Below, piece by piece: positions 1 through 8,087 of a stretch of DNA of 42,266 bases. The notes under the pieces were generated by a model. The model was not told the origin of the DNA, did no database searches, and saw nothing but the letters and a program-made list of their open reading frames with translations. This stretch comes from JBBSHS01 sp038232515. Its GTDB lineage: Bacteria; Actinomycetota; Acidimicrobiia; Acidimicrobiales; JAUJNH01. Numbering within the stretch: position 1 is the first letter of the stretch; each line of letters starts with the position of its first letter. Both the position numbers and the translations under genes were made by a program. The DNA lies in assembly GCA_038232515.1 (NCBI GenBank), contig JBBSHS010000013.1, positions 1 through 42,266 of the forward strand, written 5' to 3'.

Positions 1-140
1 CCGCCGCCGCCGCGGGGCCCCGGCCCGGGGCCCCCGCCCCCCCCCCCCGGGGGGGTTTCGGCGCCCCCGCGCCCCCCCGCCACATCGCGGTGGGCGCCGC
101 CCGGGGCGCCGCGCGGGGGGGGCCCCCCCCCCCCCCCCCC
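1..140. repeat. G/C homopolymer low-complexity contig edge
   Basis: The stretch consists almost only of runs of C and G, including a C run of about 19 bases near 122-140, with hardly any A or T. No reading frame here looks like protein. It is most likely an assembly or sequencing artefact at the end of a contig rather than a biological repeat. Confidence 0.7.
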
Positions 141-521
141 CGACTCGCCTACTGCAAGGACCTCCCCGGCCTACGGCCACACCGGCGATGGGGCGAGAAG
201 CCGCCTACCGTCGCAGCCCTCCCGATGGGATGGCGGCGAGCGCGGGCTCCAGCTCGGCACGGTTTGTGGCGGGAGGCCGGTTTCGGCCACGAGGCCCGGC
301 CGGAGTGGTCCGCCGGGCCCGATCAGACGGGTGGCGTGTCCTCCTCGGACGGGACCACTCTTGCCATGCTGTCCCTCCTTTTTTTTGGTGCTCACACGAT
401 GGTGTCAAGGATGAACCGGTCTGCCACCGATGCCCTTACGGAACCCGGGAGCATCCCTGTCCCATCTTCCGCCACAACCGCCGGGGCGTCAAGGGTGGTT
501 CTGCAACACCCGTAATGGGGC
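141..521. other. Gene-free stretch before the first minus-strand gene
   Basis: I find no convincing gene here. The open frames on both strands are rich in Arg, Pro and Gly, as expected of random frames in GC-rich DNA, and match no family I recognise. The one structured element is a possible plus-strand terminator at 351-386. No tRNA-like TPsiC arm or known riboswitch core is visible. Confidence 0.4.
351..386 (+). terminator. Possible intrinsic terminator with T8 run
   Basis: GGGAC (351-355) can pair with GTCCC (371-375) around a 15-nt loop. After three bases comes a run of eight T (379-386), very unusual in such GC-rich DNA. The stem is short, so this is tentative. It would end a transcript entering from the left, whose gene is not in the window. 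Confidence 0.35.
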
Positions 522-1187
522 TCAGGCGCAGTCGCGGCACAGCTGGCTGTCGGGACCGAAGTTGGCGGCCGGCCATCGGTAGCCACAGCCCGAGCACATA
601 CGGTCGGGCGACGAGGCGGCCTTGGCCGCCGGGCGTCTGACTGTGGGCCGATGGGCGCCGATGCTGGCCCGGGGTCGCACCTGGGGGACCGCAGGCCGAC
701 CCTCGCCCGCTCTCAGACGGGTCACGACGTCGTCCAGACCGGTCGTATCGGCCATCCGGTTGACGATGCGGCGGTTCATCGTCTCGGGCTGCAACGACGA
801 CGGTGCCATCTCGCGGTCCCAACGCCCGAGCCAGCTGGTGGTGCGGACATGGCGGTAGCCGGCCATGGGCCCGGGGTTGCGCCATTCGTACCCGCCCGTC
901 AGCTCGCCGAAGAGGAGCTCACGGGACCTGGGGTCGGGGCTGATCACGATGTCGCCCGGCGACATGCCGTCGCGGAATTCCTCGAGCTCACGGGCGTCGG
1001 CCGCCGGCAGGTGGAGCACCGTGGACAGGACCTCGCGGAGGTGCTCACCGTCGTAGTCCCGAAGATCGCCCAGACCGGCCACGCCGGCCCAACTGACGGC
1101 GACGACACCGAGCTCGGCGAAGTCGTCGACGACGGCGCTGCCGGGACCAGTGCGCACAAGCCAGTACTTCGGGGAGACCTCGTTCAC
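522..1187 (-). CDS. Mrr-N/EVE-like domain protein with C-terminal zinc ribbon
   Basis: This 221-residue protein starts with GTG just after a G-rich run. Its N-terminal half begins with a YWLVRTG motif followed by a D-F-x-x-x-G-V-V-A-V-x-W pattern. That resembles the N-terminal domain of Mrr-type restriction proteins and related PUA/EVE-like modules, which are thought to read modified bases. A Pro/Arg-rich linker near residues 165-190 leads to a C-terminal zinc ribbon, CSGCGY...CRDC. No PD-(D/E)xK nuclease domain is visible, so a sensor or accessory role is more likely than cleavage. The domain call rests on recognition by eye. The next gene on this strand is a HemD-like gene with no obvious functional tie. 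Confidence 0.6.
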   Translation of the reverse strand: MNEVSPKYWLVRTGPGSAVVDDFAELGVVAVSWAGVAGLGDLRDYDGEHLREVLSTVLHLPAADARELEEFRDGMSPGDIVISPDPRSRELLFGELTGGYEWRNPGPMAGYRHVRTTSWLGRWDREMAPSSLQPETMNRRIVNRMADTTGLDDVVTRLRAGEGRPAVPQVRPRASIGAHRPTVRRPAAKAASSPDRMCSGCGYRWPAANFGPDSQLCRDCA

Positions 1188-1247
1188 CCCCCCCAGGTTA
1201 GGGCCTGCGCCAGCGGTCAGGATCGTCCCCGAATCGGTCGGCTGAGC

Positions 1248-2036
1248 TCATGAGGCGGAGCCGGCCAGCCGCTCGGTGACCTGCTGCACCATGGCCACCA
1301 GGCGGTTGGGCTGAGGCCACACCATGTGCTCCACGCCCTCGGCCTGAGCCGCCTCGGCGCACACCGGGCCGATGCAGGCAGCCAGCACGGTGCCGTTGAG
1401 TGCGGCCCGCAACCCGTCGGGATCCAAAGCCAGCCGGAAAAGATGGTGGACGGCCGGTTGGCTGGTGAAGGTCACGGCGTCAAGCTGACCGGCCACGGCC
1501 GCCTGGGCCAACGCCCGCGCCGGCACGGGGTCGTCGGGCAGGCGCCACTTGTATACGGGCACTCTGACCACCTCGGCACCGTCCCACCGGTAGGCCTCGT
1601 CCGGCTCGAACAACTGCACGGCGACCCGAGCAGCAGCCAGCCGCCGCACATGCTCCAGCACCTCGGCCATGGTTTCGTTCGGAGCACTCCACGACACCTC
1701 CAGGCCGGCCTGGCGCAGCGCCGACTGCGATTTGGCGCCCCGGGCCACCGCTGTGGTCCTGCGCAGTGCCTGGAGCAGTTCCTGGCGGCGACCCCAGGCC
1801 TCGGCCGCTTCGAACCACATGCGCACGCCCATCCCGGTGGTGGCCACCAGCACCGCGGGAGGATCGGCGACGATCGCCTCCGTCGCCGCCCGCAGCTCGG
1901 GGTCCCCGGTGAGGTCGACGGTCTTCATCGTCGGGCCGTGGACGACCGCCGCCCCCCGGGACTCGAACATGCGGCCCTGTTCCTGGGCCCGCCGGTCGGC
2001 GGTGATACCGATCGTGCGGCCGGCCAGTGGCCGCAG
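1248..2036 (-). CDS. hemD: Uroporphyrinogen-III synthase-like protein (HemD family)
   Basis: The protein begins with LAGRTIGITADRRA and continues with MFESRGA, ATTGMGVRMWFEAAE, FTSQPAVHHLF and IGPVCAEAAQAEGV, the segments expected of the two-lobed HemD fold. HemD closes hydroxymethylbilane into uroporphyrinogen III for haem, sirohaem and cobalamin. The length (~262 residues) covers both lobes but lacks the DNA-binding C-terminal extension found in some actinobacterial two-domain versions. The start is unclear. The frame stays open to an ATG at 2300, inside the upstream gene, yet no ATG, GTG or TTG lies between that gene's stop and the conserved N-terminus. I placed the boundary at a CTG codon (2034-2036). 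A rare start or a long gene overlap are both possible. A non-biosynthetic HemD paralogue cannot be excluded. Confidence 0.75.
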   Translation of the reverse strand: MRPLAGRTIGITADRRAQEQGRMFESRGAAVVHGPTMKTVDLTGDPELRAATEAIVADPPAVLVATTGMGVRMWFEAAEAWGRRQELLQALRRTTAVARGAKSQSALRQAGLEVSWSAPNETMAEVLEHVRRLAAARVAVQLFEPDEAYRWDGAEVVRVPVYKWRLPDDPVPARALAQAAVAGQLDAVTFTSQPAVHHLFRLALDPDGLRAALNGTVLAACIGPVCAEAAQAEGVEHMVWPQPNRLVAMVQQVTERLAGSAS

Positions 2037-2083
2037 CCCGGTGTCAGTCGACGACCGGCCTCCGGGGCCGGCCGGGGGTCGGC

Positions 2084-2368
2084 TCAGGCGGACGCGCCGG
2101 ACAGGGCGCCCTTGCAGCGCAGCAGAAGCTCCCGTATCTCCTCCACGCCGAAGAGGTGCCGGGACAGGCTGAGCGTGAGCCAGCGCTCGACTTCGATCCT
2201 GACATCGGCCTCGTGCTCCAACGCGCCCCACAGCTCGAACAGCAGGTCCTGCACGGGGCCGGGACTGAAGACCAGATCGTGCTCTGTCCGGACCAGCCAC
2301 TCGTCGACCATCTGCTCGATTTCAGCCATGCCGTCCTCCGGGGGGTTTGGGGGAGTACCGCTCGTCAT
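2084..2368 (-). CDS. Small acidic hypothetical protein
   Basis: This 94-residue protein starts at the second ATG of the frame (MTSGTPPNPP); an ATG at 2386 or one at 2329 (MAEIEQ) could also serve. After a Pro-rich start it is acidic and apparently all-helical, with a repeated hydrophobic pattern (VDEWLVRTEHDLVF, LLFELWGALEHEADV, RWLTLSLSRHLFGVEEIRELL). No catalytic motif, signal peptide or membrane segment is visible and I do not recognise the family. It lies between an acyl-CoA synthetase gene and hemD on the same strand and is probably co-transcribed with them. Confidence 0.6.
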   Translation of the reverse strand: MTSGTPPNPPEDGMAEIEQMVDEWLVRTEHDLVFSPGPVQDLLFELWGALEHEADVRIEVERWLTLSLSRHLFGVEEIRELLLRCKGALSGASA

Positions 2369-2425
2369 GTCTACAACGTACGGCATGGCCAGAACCTGCC
2401 CGGTCCGGTTTGTGAATTTGACCGG

Positions 2426-4039
2426 CTAACCACCCACCAGTTCGGACGCCAGTCTCCTCAAGCCGTCATAGTCGACCTTGCCGGCGGGTGAGCGGCCGAT
2501 GGTGGGGACTTCCAGCACCCGGCGGGGGGCCTTGTAGCGGGCCAGCCGACCGCTCACGAACCGGATCAGCGCCGTCTCGTCCAAAGTGGCTCCCGGCTGG
2601 CACTCGACCAGCGCACACACCACCTCGCCGAAACGCGGGTCGGCCAGCCCGACGACCACGGCGTCACACACGGTCCCATGGCACTTGAGGGCCTCTTCGA
2701 CCTCCTCGGCGAAGACCTTCTCCCCGGCCGTGTTGATGACCACCGAGCCGCGGCCCAGAAGGCGGATGGTGCCGTCAGCCAGGACCTGGGCGTGGTCGCC
2801 GGGCAGGGAACAGCGCACCCCCTGCACGGTGCGGAACGTCTCGGCCGACTTCTCGGCGTCCGTGTAGTAGCCGACCGGGATGCAACCGGCGATGGCGACC
2901 ATGCCGACCTCGTCCGAGCCGGGGGCGACGTCGTCGCCGTCGGCGGTGATGACCTTCACCCTGTCGCTGATGTGGAACGACCCCGTCTTGCAGGCCTGAC
3001 CGGCCCCCGACGTGCTCGACGCCATGAACACCGCTTCGGAAGAACCGAGCGAGTCGTACATGATGGTGTGCGGCAGGTGGCGCATGAGACCGTCCTTGGT
3101 CTCCTGGCTCCACATCACCCCGGACGACGTGATGAGCAACAGGTTGGACAGGTCCCATTCGCCGGGGTGCCGGTCCAGGGCCTGGACCATCGGCCGGGCG
3201 AAAGCGTCGCCCACGATGATGATGGCGTTGACCCGCGTGTCCGCCGCCGTCTGCCAGACCACCACAGGATCGAACCTGCCGGCTGGAAGCGACACGATGG
3301 CCCCACCTCCGTTCATCACGATCAGGGCCGCGAACTGGCCCGTGCCGTGCATTAGCGGGCAGGCGGCCAGAGCAGAGAAACCGGGGCCCTCTATGCGCGA
3401 CACCAGGTCGTCGAGATCCTCGGCCGGCGCCTCCCCGAGCACGGGGTTGCCGCCCCCGCCGATCACCTGGAACAGGTCGTCCTGCCGCCACATCACACCC
3501 TTGGGCAGGCCGGTGGTCCCGCCCGTGTACAGCAGAAGCAGGTCGTCACCCGAGCGCCCCCACGGCCCGCTCACCGGGTCACGACCGCCGGCGGTAACCA
3601 CCGCCTCGTAGCGCTCAGCCCATTCCGGCACGGGCGAACCATCGTCCACCACGTACCAGGCCTTGACCTTGGCCAAGCCGTCCCGGACCTGCTCCAGAAG
3701 CGGCCCGAAGCGGGCATGGAAGACCACGGCTTCGGCGTCGGCGTTGTCGAGCAGGTACAGGATCTCCTCGGGGCCATAGCGGAAGTTTGTGTTGACCGGC
3801 ACCAGGCCCGCTTTGAAGGCGGCCAGGTACACCTCGAGGTACTCGGGACCGTTGCTGAGGTAGGCGGCCACCTTGGCCTGGTGGCCGAGATCGTGGTCCA
3901 GCAACGACGCCGCCAGCCCGTTGGCCCTGCGGTCCCATTCGGCCCAGGTCACCGTTCGTTCCCCCTGGACCTGGCAGGGAGCGTCGGGGATCTTCCCGGC
4001 GATGACCTCGTAGACATCGGCCAGATTCCAGTCGTCCAT
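2426..4039 (-). CDS. fadD: Acyl-CoA synthetase (AMP-forming, FadD family)
   Basis: This 537-residue adenylate-forming enzyme would activate a carboxylic acid to its acyl-CoA through an acyl-adenylate. The phosphate-binding motif YTGGTTGLPKGVMW lies near residue 170, the YDSLGSSEA motif in the middle, and the C-terminal subdomain holds LLGRGSVVINTAGEKVFAEEVEE and the catalytic lysine region RYKAPRRV...SPAGKVDY. The extended GVMWRQDD after the TGG motif resembles mycobacterial FadD19/FadD17-like enzymes, which act on fatty acids or sterol side chains; the substrate here is not determinable. It is full length with a clear ATG. A short KOW-like gene ends 36 bases upstream on the same strand, suggesting one transcript. 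Confidence 0.9.
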   Translation of the reverse strand: MDDWNLADVYEVIAGKIPDAPCQVQGERTVTWAEWDRRANGLAASLLDHDLGHQAKVAAYLSNGPEYLEVYLAAFKAGLVPVNTNFRYGPEEILYLLDNADAEAVVFHARFGPLLEQVRDGLAKVKAWYVVDDGSPVPEWAERYEAVVTAGGRDPVSGPWGRSGDDLLLLYTGGTTGLPKGVMWRQDDLFQVIGGGGNPVLGEAPAEDLDDLVSRIEGPGFSALAACPLMHGTGQFAALIVMNGGGAIVSLPAGRFDPVVVWQTAADTRVNAIIIVGDAFARPMVQALDRHPGEWDLSNLLLITSSGVMWSQETKDGLMRHLPHTIMYDSLGSSEAVFMASSTSGAGQACKTGSFHISDRVKVITADGDDVAPGSDEVGMVAIAGCIPVGYYTDAEKSAETFRTVQGVRCSLPGDHAQVLADGTIRLLGRGSVVINTAGEKVFAEEVEEALKCHGTVCDAVVVGLADPRFGEVVCALVECQPGATLDETALIRFVSGRLARYKAPRRVLEVPTIGRSPAGKVDYDGLRRLASELVGG

Positions 4040-4075
4040 GCGCGCCTCGTGGTTCCACTGGATGGTGGTGCGACG

Positions 4076-4333
4076 CTACCTGTTGGCCCGGCTGTGCGGT
4101 GGCTCGGCCCACGGGGTGGCCAACCCGGGGCCCGGCTTCGCCTCGTCGCTACCGGCGGCGGCGATGCTGTGCCCGTCGAGCGAGCTCATCTGCACGCCGT
4201 TGTCGAACAGCACGTGGCAGCGCGGCCAGGTGAACCCGACGGCAAGCAGGATCTTGCCCCTGGTGCCTGCGGGCACGTCGCGCAGGTCGGCAATGGCCAC
4301 CACGTCCTGCCCTTGGTGCAGCTCTGTGGCCAT
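4076..4333 (-). CDS. Small beta-rich hypothetical protein
   Basis: The 85-residue product starts at the ATG giving MATELHQGQDVVAIADLRDV. The first ~60 residues (GTRGKILLAVGFTWPRCHVLF, then NGVQMSSLDGHSIAAAG) look like a small beta-barrel of SH3/KOW type, with conserved glycines and a W-P-R-C segment. The C-terminal 25 residues are Pro/Ala/Glu-rich and probably disordered. I recognise the pattern only as a small conserved actinobacterial-type protein of unknown function. It precedes fadD on the same strand and is divergent from pepP, 89 bases away. Confidence 0.6.
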   Translation of the reverse strand: MATELHQGQDVVAIADLRDVPAGTRGKILLAVGFTWPRCHVLFDNGVQMSSLDGHSIAAAGSDEAKPGPGLATPWAEPPHSRANR

Positions 4334-4422
4334 CGAGCGCGCCAGGCTTCCACGTCCCGGCCGGCGCGGGCCATTCGAGCGGGGACAGCCACAGCCGCCG
4401 CCGGCCGGCGTAGCCTCGGGGC

Positions 4423-6027
4423 ATGGTCGATCCCCCCGTTCCCGGCACCGTGGCGGGGGCCGGACCCCCGAGGCCGGTGGTCCCGTCCGATCCGGTCGAA
4501 GGTGCCGACGGCGTCGACGATGCCTATGACCGGCCCGAGGGTGCCGCCACCCATGACCCGTCCACGCCACCCGCCTTCGTCGAGTTCATGTCCGGACGTT
4601 GGGCACCGCAGGCCTCGATGGTCGACCGGGCCGCCACCCGGGCCGCCTTCACCCACCGGCGCCGGGCCGCCGTGTCCGCCCGCTTTGCCGGCGACTGGAT
4701 CGTCGTTCCCACCGGCGGGCTGAAGGTGCGGGCCAACGACACCGACTACCGGTTCCGCCCCGGCAGCGACTTCTGGTGGCTGACCGGTTGGGACGAGCCC
4801 GATGCCGTACTGGTGCTGGCCCCGTCTGGCGGCGGGCACGCGGCCACGCTGTACGCCGCCCCCCGGTCCGACCGTTCCACCTCGGCCTTCTTCACCGACC
4901 GCCGCTACGGCGAGTTGTGGGTCGGGCCCCGGCTCGGGCTGGACGAGATCGGCACGCTGTTGGACGTCGACACCGCTCCGAGCCACGAGCTGCCGACTGC
5001 GCTCAAGGCGGCCGAGGGCGCCACCGTGCGGGTGATCCGCGGGTTCGACGCCACCGTCGACGACCTGGTCCCGGTCGGCCACCCGATCCCCGGCGGGGCC
5101 GCCGGGGCCGACGAGGCCGCCTGGACCGGCGATGACCGCCGGCCCGCCGATCCCGACGAGGAGCTGGCCCAGGTGCTGGCTGAGCTGCGCCTGGTCAAGG
5201 ACGACCACGAGGTGGCATGCCTGCAGCGGGCCGTCGACGCCACCATCCGCGGCTTCGAGGACGTCGTGCGGGCCCTGCCCACGGCCGCCCGGTACAGCGA
5301 GCGGTGGGTGGAGGGCACCTTCGACCGGCGGGCCCGTACCGAGGGGAACGACGTGGGCTACGGGACCATCGCAGCCAGTGGCCACCACGCCTGCACCCTC
5401 CACTGGGTGAGGAACGACGGCCCCGTGCGGGCCGGCGACCTGCTGCTCCTCGACGCCGGTGTCGAAGACATCGAGCTGTACACGGCCGACGTGACCCGCA
5501 CCCTTCCGGTGTCCGGCCGGTTCAGCCCCGAGCAGCGCGAGGTGTACGGGACGGTGTGGCGGGCGCAGCAGGCCGCCCTGGAAGAATGCCGGCCCGGACG
5601 CCCGTTCCTGGCTCCGCACCGGGCCGCCATGCGGGTGATCGCCGAGTGGCTGGTCGACCTGGGCATGTTGGAGGACGTCGACGATGCCCTCGACAAGGAG
5701 CACCAGTACCACCGCCGGTACACGCTGCACGGAACGAGCCACATGCTGGGCCTGGACGTGCACGACTGCGCCAACGCCCGCAACGAGGCCTACCGGGGGG
5801 CGGACCTCACCCCCGGCATGGTGCTCACGGTGGAACCGGGCCTCTACTTCCAGCCCGACGACCTCACGGTGGCCGAGCGCTTCCGGGGCATCGGGGCCCG
5901 CATCGAGGACGACGTCCTCATCACCCCCGACGGCCACCTGGTTCTCTCGGCCGCCCTACCGAGCCGGGCCGACGAGGTGGAGACGTGGATGGCGGCCCTG
6001 CTGGGCGACGCCCCGATCGAGCGCTGA
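4423..6027 (+). CDS. pepP: Xaa-Pro aminopeptidase (aminopeptidase P)
   Basis: Aminopeptidase P removes an N-terminal residue from peptides whose second residue is proline. The ~45-residue N-terminal extension is Pro/Asp-rich. It is followed by the regulatory domain (TDYRFRPGSDFWWLTGW, with the AFFTDRRYGELW region) and the pita-bread metallopeptidase domain. All dinuclear metal ligands are visible: Asp in LLLDAGVEDIELYTADVTRT (two Asp, near residues 344 and 355), His in HGTSHMLGLDVHD (~440), Glu in TVEPGLY (~473) and Glu in GARIEDDV (~498). The length (534) is slightly above the usual ~440-500 because of the N-terminal extension. It is a stand-alone gene divergent from the minus-strand fadD group. 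Confidence 0.92.
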   Translation: MVDPPVPGTVAGAGPPRPVVPSDPVEGADGVDDAYDRPEGAATHDPSTPPAFVEFMSGRWAPQASMVDRAATRAAFTHRRRAAVSARFAGDWIVVPTGGLKVRANDTDYRFRPGSDFWWLTGWDEPDAVLVLAPSGGGHAATLYAAPRSDRSTSAFFTDRRYGELWVGPRLGLDEIGTLLDVDTAPSHELPTALKAAEGATVRVIRGFDATVDDLVPVGHPIPGGAAGADEAAWTGDDRRPADPDEELAQVLAELRLVKDDHEVACLQRAVDATIRGFEDVVRALPTAARYSERWVEGTFDRRARTEGNDVGYGTIAASGHHACTLHWVRNDGPVRAGDLLLLDAGVEDIELYTADVTRTLPVSGRFSPEQREVYGTVWRAQQAALEECRPGRPFLAPHRAAMRVIAEWLVDLGMLEDVDDALDKEHQYHRRYTLHGTSHMLGLDVHDCANARNEAYRGADLTPGMVLTVEPGLYFQPDDLTVAERFRGIGARIEDDVLITPDGHLVLSAALPSRADEVETWMAALLGDAPIER

Positions 6028-6053
6028 GCCCGCCTGCGGCCGCGGCCCGGTGG

Positions 6054-6572
6054 TCAGGTGCCGGTACGTGCCGAAGCCGCCGGTGCGGTGGCCGGTGCGG
6101 TGGCCGGGGCGGGATGACGAAGCGGGGGCAGGGCCCGCCGGGCCGAGTTGGCCCTGCGCAGCCGTCGGCGTAAGAGGTCGGCGCGGTCGGTGATCACGCT
6201 CGAAAGGTCTTCCAGGTCCAGGCCTTGGTTCTCCAGCAGCCCCTTGTCGTGCAGTTGCCCGAAGACGGCGACAAGGAGAGCGGGCACTTCGGACACCAGG
6301 TCGTCGGGCACGCGGAGGTGCTCGGGGAGCCAACGGTCGAGCAGCCACACCACGTCTCTGGCCCGCCAGCAACCGAGGCTGCCGCTCAAAGGGCCGACAC
6401 GCTGGGCCAGCGCCAGGGCATGGACCAGTTGGCGCACGATGCGACAGGTGCGGCCGGCGCGGTAGCGCCGGGCGATCTCGTCGGCCAGCCCGTCACACCA
6501 TGCCTGCAACACGGTGACCGGCGGGGTGCGGCAGTCGAGATGAACTGGGGTGAAGCCTGTGGGACTGGGCAT
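6054..6572 (-). CDS. Hypothetical helical protein with Ala/Pro-rich tail
   Basis: The frame is open much further upstream, but a GGAGG Shine-Dalgarno six bases before the ATG at 6572 (MPSPTGFTPVHLDC) fixes the start, giving 172 residues. The body is helical and rich in Leu, Arg and Asp, with ARDVVWLLDRWLPEHLRVPDDL and LEDLSSVITDRADLLRRRLRR as amphipathic segments. The last ~25 residues are low-complexity Ala/Pro/Thr. I do not recognise a family and see no membrane segment or metal-binding motif. It is convergent with pepP, 26 bases away, and separated by 122 bases from the DUF3039 gene upstream. Confidence 0.6.
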   Translation of the reverse strand: MPSPTGFTPVHLDCRTPPVTVLQAWCDGLADEIARRYRAGRTCRIVRQLVHALALAQRVGPLSGSLGCWRARDVVWLLDRWLPEHLRVPDDLVSEVPALLVAVFGQLHDKGLLENQGLDLEDLSSVITDRADLLRRRLRRANSARRALPPLRHPAPATAPATAPAASARTGT

Positions 6573-6694
6573 CGGGCACCTCCGACAGCCATGGGAGGGG
6601 GCTGGAAGCCGGCCCCGAGCCTGCGACTTCATGCTGTCTGAGTGTACATCATCACGAGCCGGACGCCGGGCATCGTTACTTTCTGTGACGGATC

Positions 6695-6919
6695 TCAGCC
6701 GGACAGACGGCTGGCGTACAGCTCCCTGCACGCCGGGCAGACCGGGTAACGATCGGGATCCCGGGTGGGCACCCATTTCTTGCCGCACAGCGCGGTGATG
6801 GCCTCGCCGGTGACGATCGACCGCACAATGTCAGCTTTGTTGCAGTAATGACTGAAGCGGTCGTGGTCTCCGTCGACGTCGACAGGAACCGTCCTGTCCT
6901 GAGTCCCGAGGTCGGCCAT
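6695..6919 (-). CDS. DUF3039 family small zinc-binding protein
   Basis: This 74-residue protein (MADLGTQDRTVPV start; a GTG nine bases upstream is an alternative) carries the DUF3039 signature: H-Y-C-N-K-A-D-I-V-R-S, ALCGKKWVPTRDPDRYPVCPACREL. The conserved cysteines, CGK and CPAC, plus the His near residue 24 suggest a zinc site. DUF3039 proteins are widespread in actinobacteria and their function is unknown. The gene lies 27 bases downstream of the DUF2786 gene, itself 25 bases after nrdJ, so the three form an apparent operon on the minus strand. Confidence 0.8.
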   Translation of the reverse strand: MADLGTQDRTVPVDVDGDHDRFSHYCNKADIVRSIVTGEAITALCGKKWVPTRDPDRYPVCPACRELYASRLSG

Positions 6920-6946
6920 TGCCCCCACGCTACCGAGCCCGTGCGC

Positions 6947-8062
6947 TCAGCCGGCGCGCACGGCGGGGCCGACGGCCAGGTCGGCGACGTCGGCCGCGGC
7001 CCGGCCCGCGGCCCGGCCTCGGGCGTCGCTGATGAGCATGGGCCTGGAGACCATGTCGGGGAACACGGTGGTCAGCGCATCCTCGACGGCTTCGTCGCGG
7101 GCGGCCAGCACGGGGAGGAGGCAGCCGCCGCCGGCTTGGTCGGCTTCATCCACCTGGGCGGCGGTGAGGGCGACCAGGCGCTCACCGATGCGCACGGCGT
7201 AGGCCAGGAGGAAGGACCGGCGGAACCGGGGCTGGCGGGAGCCGGCGTCGCCCCTGCCGGCGGAGGCCATGGCCCGGGTGGACTGGACCAGCAAGGAGGT
7301 GTAGAGCAGTTCGGCGGCCACCAGGTCAGCCGGGAAACCGAACAAGGTGGAGAAACCGAGCCCCTCGTTGAACACGGCCCGGCAACGGTTGGCCTGGGCG
7401 ACCTGGCCGAGCATGTACGACTTGGCGTCGGCGTAGGGATCGTCGATCACCAGCCGGCGGCCTCCGGGGCGCTCGCCCACGTCACCCTGGCTCACGACGG
7501 CGTGGTCGATGGCGTGGCGGGTCATGAGCTCCTGCGCCTTGGCCGACAGGGCCTCGGCCTCCTCGGAGAACGTCGTCGACTCGGCCTTGGCCAGCAGGGC
7601 GCGCACCTTGGCCAACACCTTGTCGTCCATGCCGGCACCGTCGCCGCCCGAATCGTCCAGTCGGGGAAGTCGAGGCAGCACCAGGACGACGGCGATGACC
7701 TCGACGGCCGGCCGGACGTCATCGTCAGCCAGGACATCGGCGCCCAGCAGGCGGGCGTGGCGGGCGCTCAGCTTGCGGCGGACAAGGTTGGCGAGCAGCC
7801 GCTGGTCCCAACCCTGCTCGGCCACCCTGATGACCATGGTGGCCATCTCGGCCCGGGCCGCCCGAGCGGCGTCGGGTCGGTCGGCCAACTCGGCACCGAT
7901 GCTCCTGGCCAGGGCCAGGTCGCCGGCCGCCAGCGCCCGGGCTACGCCTTGGACCAGGGCGGACGTGGAGTACCGCCGTTCGTGGCCGGTGGGCCGCCCG
8001 GCGGACTGCCGGGACCGCCGCCTGTGCTTCTCCTCACGCCGACGTTGGCTGTTGCGACCCAT
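6947..8062 (-). CDS. DUF2786 domain protein
   Basis: The start at 8062 (MGRNSQRRREEKHRRR) is supported by an AAGGAG ribosome-binding site. The 371-residue product has a strongly basic, Arg-rich first 30 residues that could bind nucleic acid, then a helical region. The DUF2786 signature DDKVLAKVRALLAKAEST with TFSEEAEALSAKAQELM lies near residues 145-185. A second domain of alternating helices follows (ELLYTSLLVQSTRAMASAG, SFLLAYAVRIGERLVAL). DUF2786 proteins are common in actinobacteria and have no settled function. Co-location with nrdJ suggests a role around DNA synthesis, but that is inference only. Confidence 0.75.
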   Translation of the reverse strand: MGRNSQRRREEKHRRRSRQSAGRPTGHERRYSTSALVQGVARALAAGDLALARSIGAELADRPDAARAARAEMATMVIRVAEQGWDQRLLANLVRRKLSARHARLLGADVLADDDVRPAVEVIAVVLVLPRLPRLDDSGGDGAGMDDKVLAKVRALLAKAESTTFSEEAEALSAKAQELMTRHAIDHAVVSQGDVGERPGGRRLVIDDPYADAKSYMLGQVAQANRCRAVFNEGLGFSTLFGFPADLVAAELLYTSLLVQSTRAMASAGRGDAGSRQPRFRRSFLLAYAVRIGERLVALTAAQVDEADQAGGGCLLPVLAARDEAVEDALTTVFPDMVSRPMLISDARGRAAGRAAADVADLAVGPAVRAG

Positions 8063-8087
8063 CGGGCTGTCTCCTTTCCGGGCGGGA

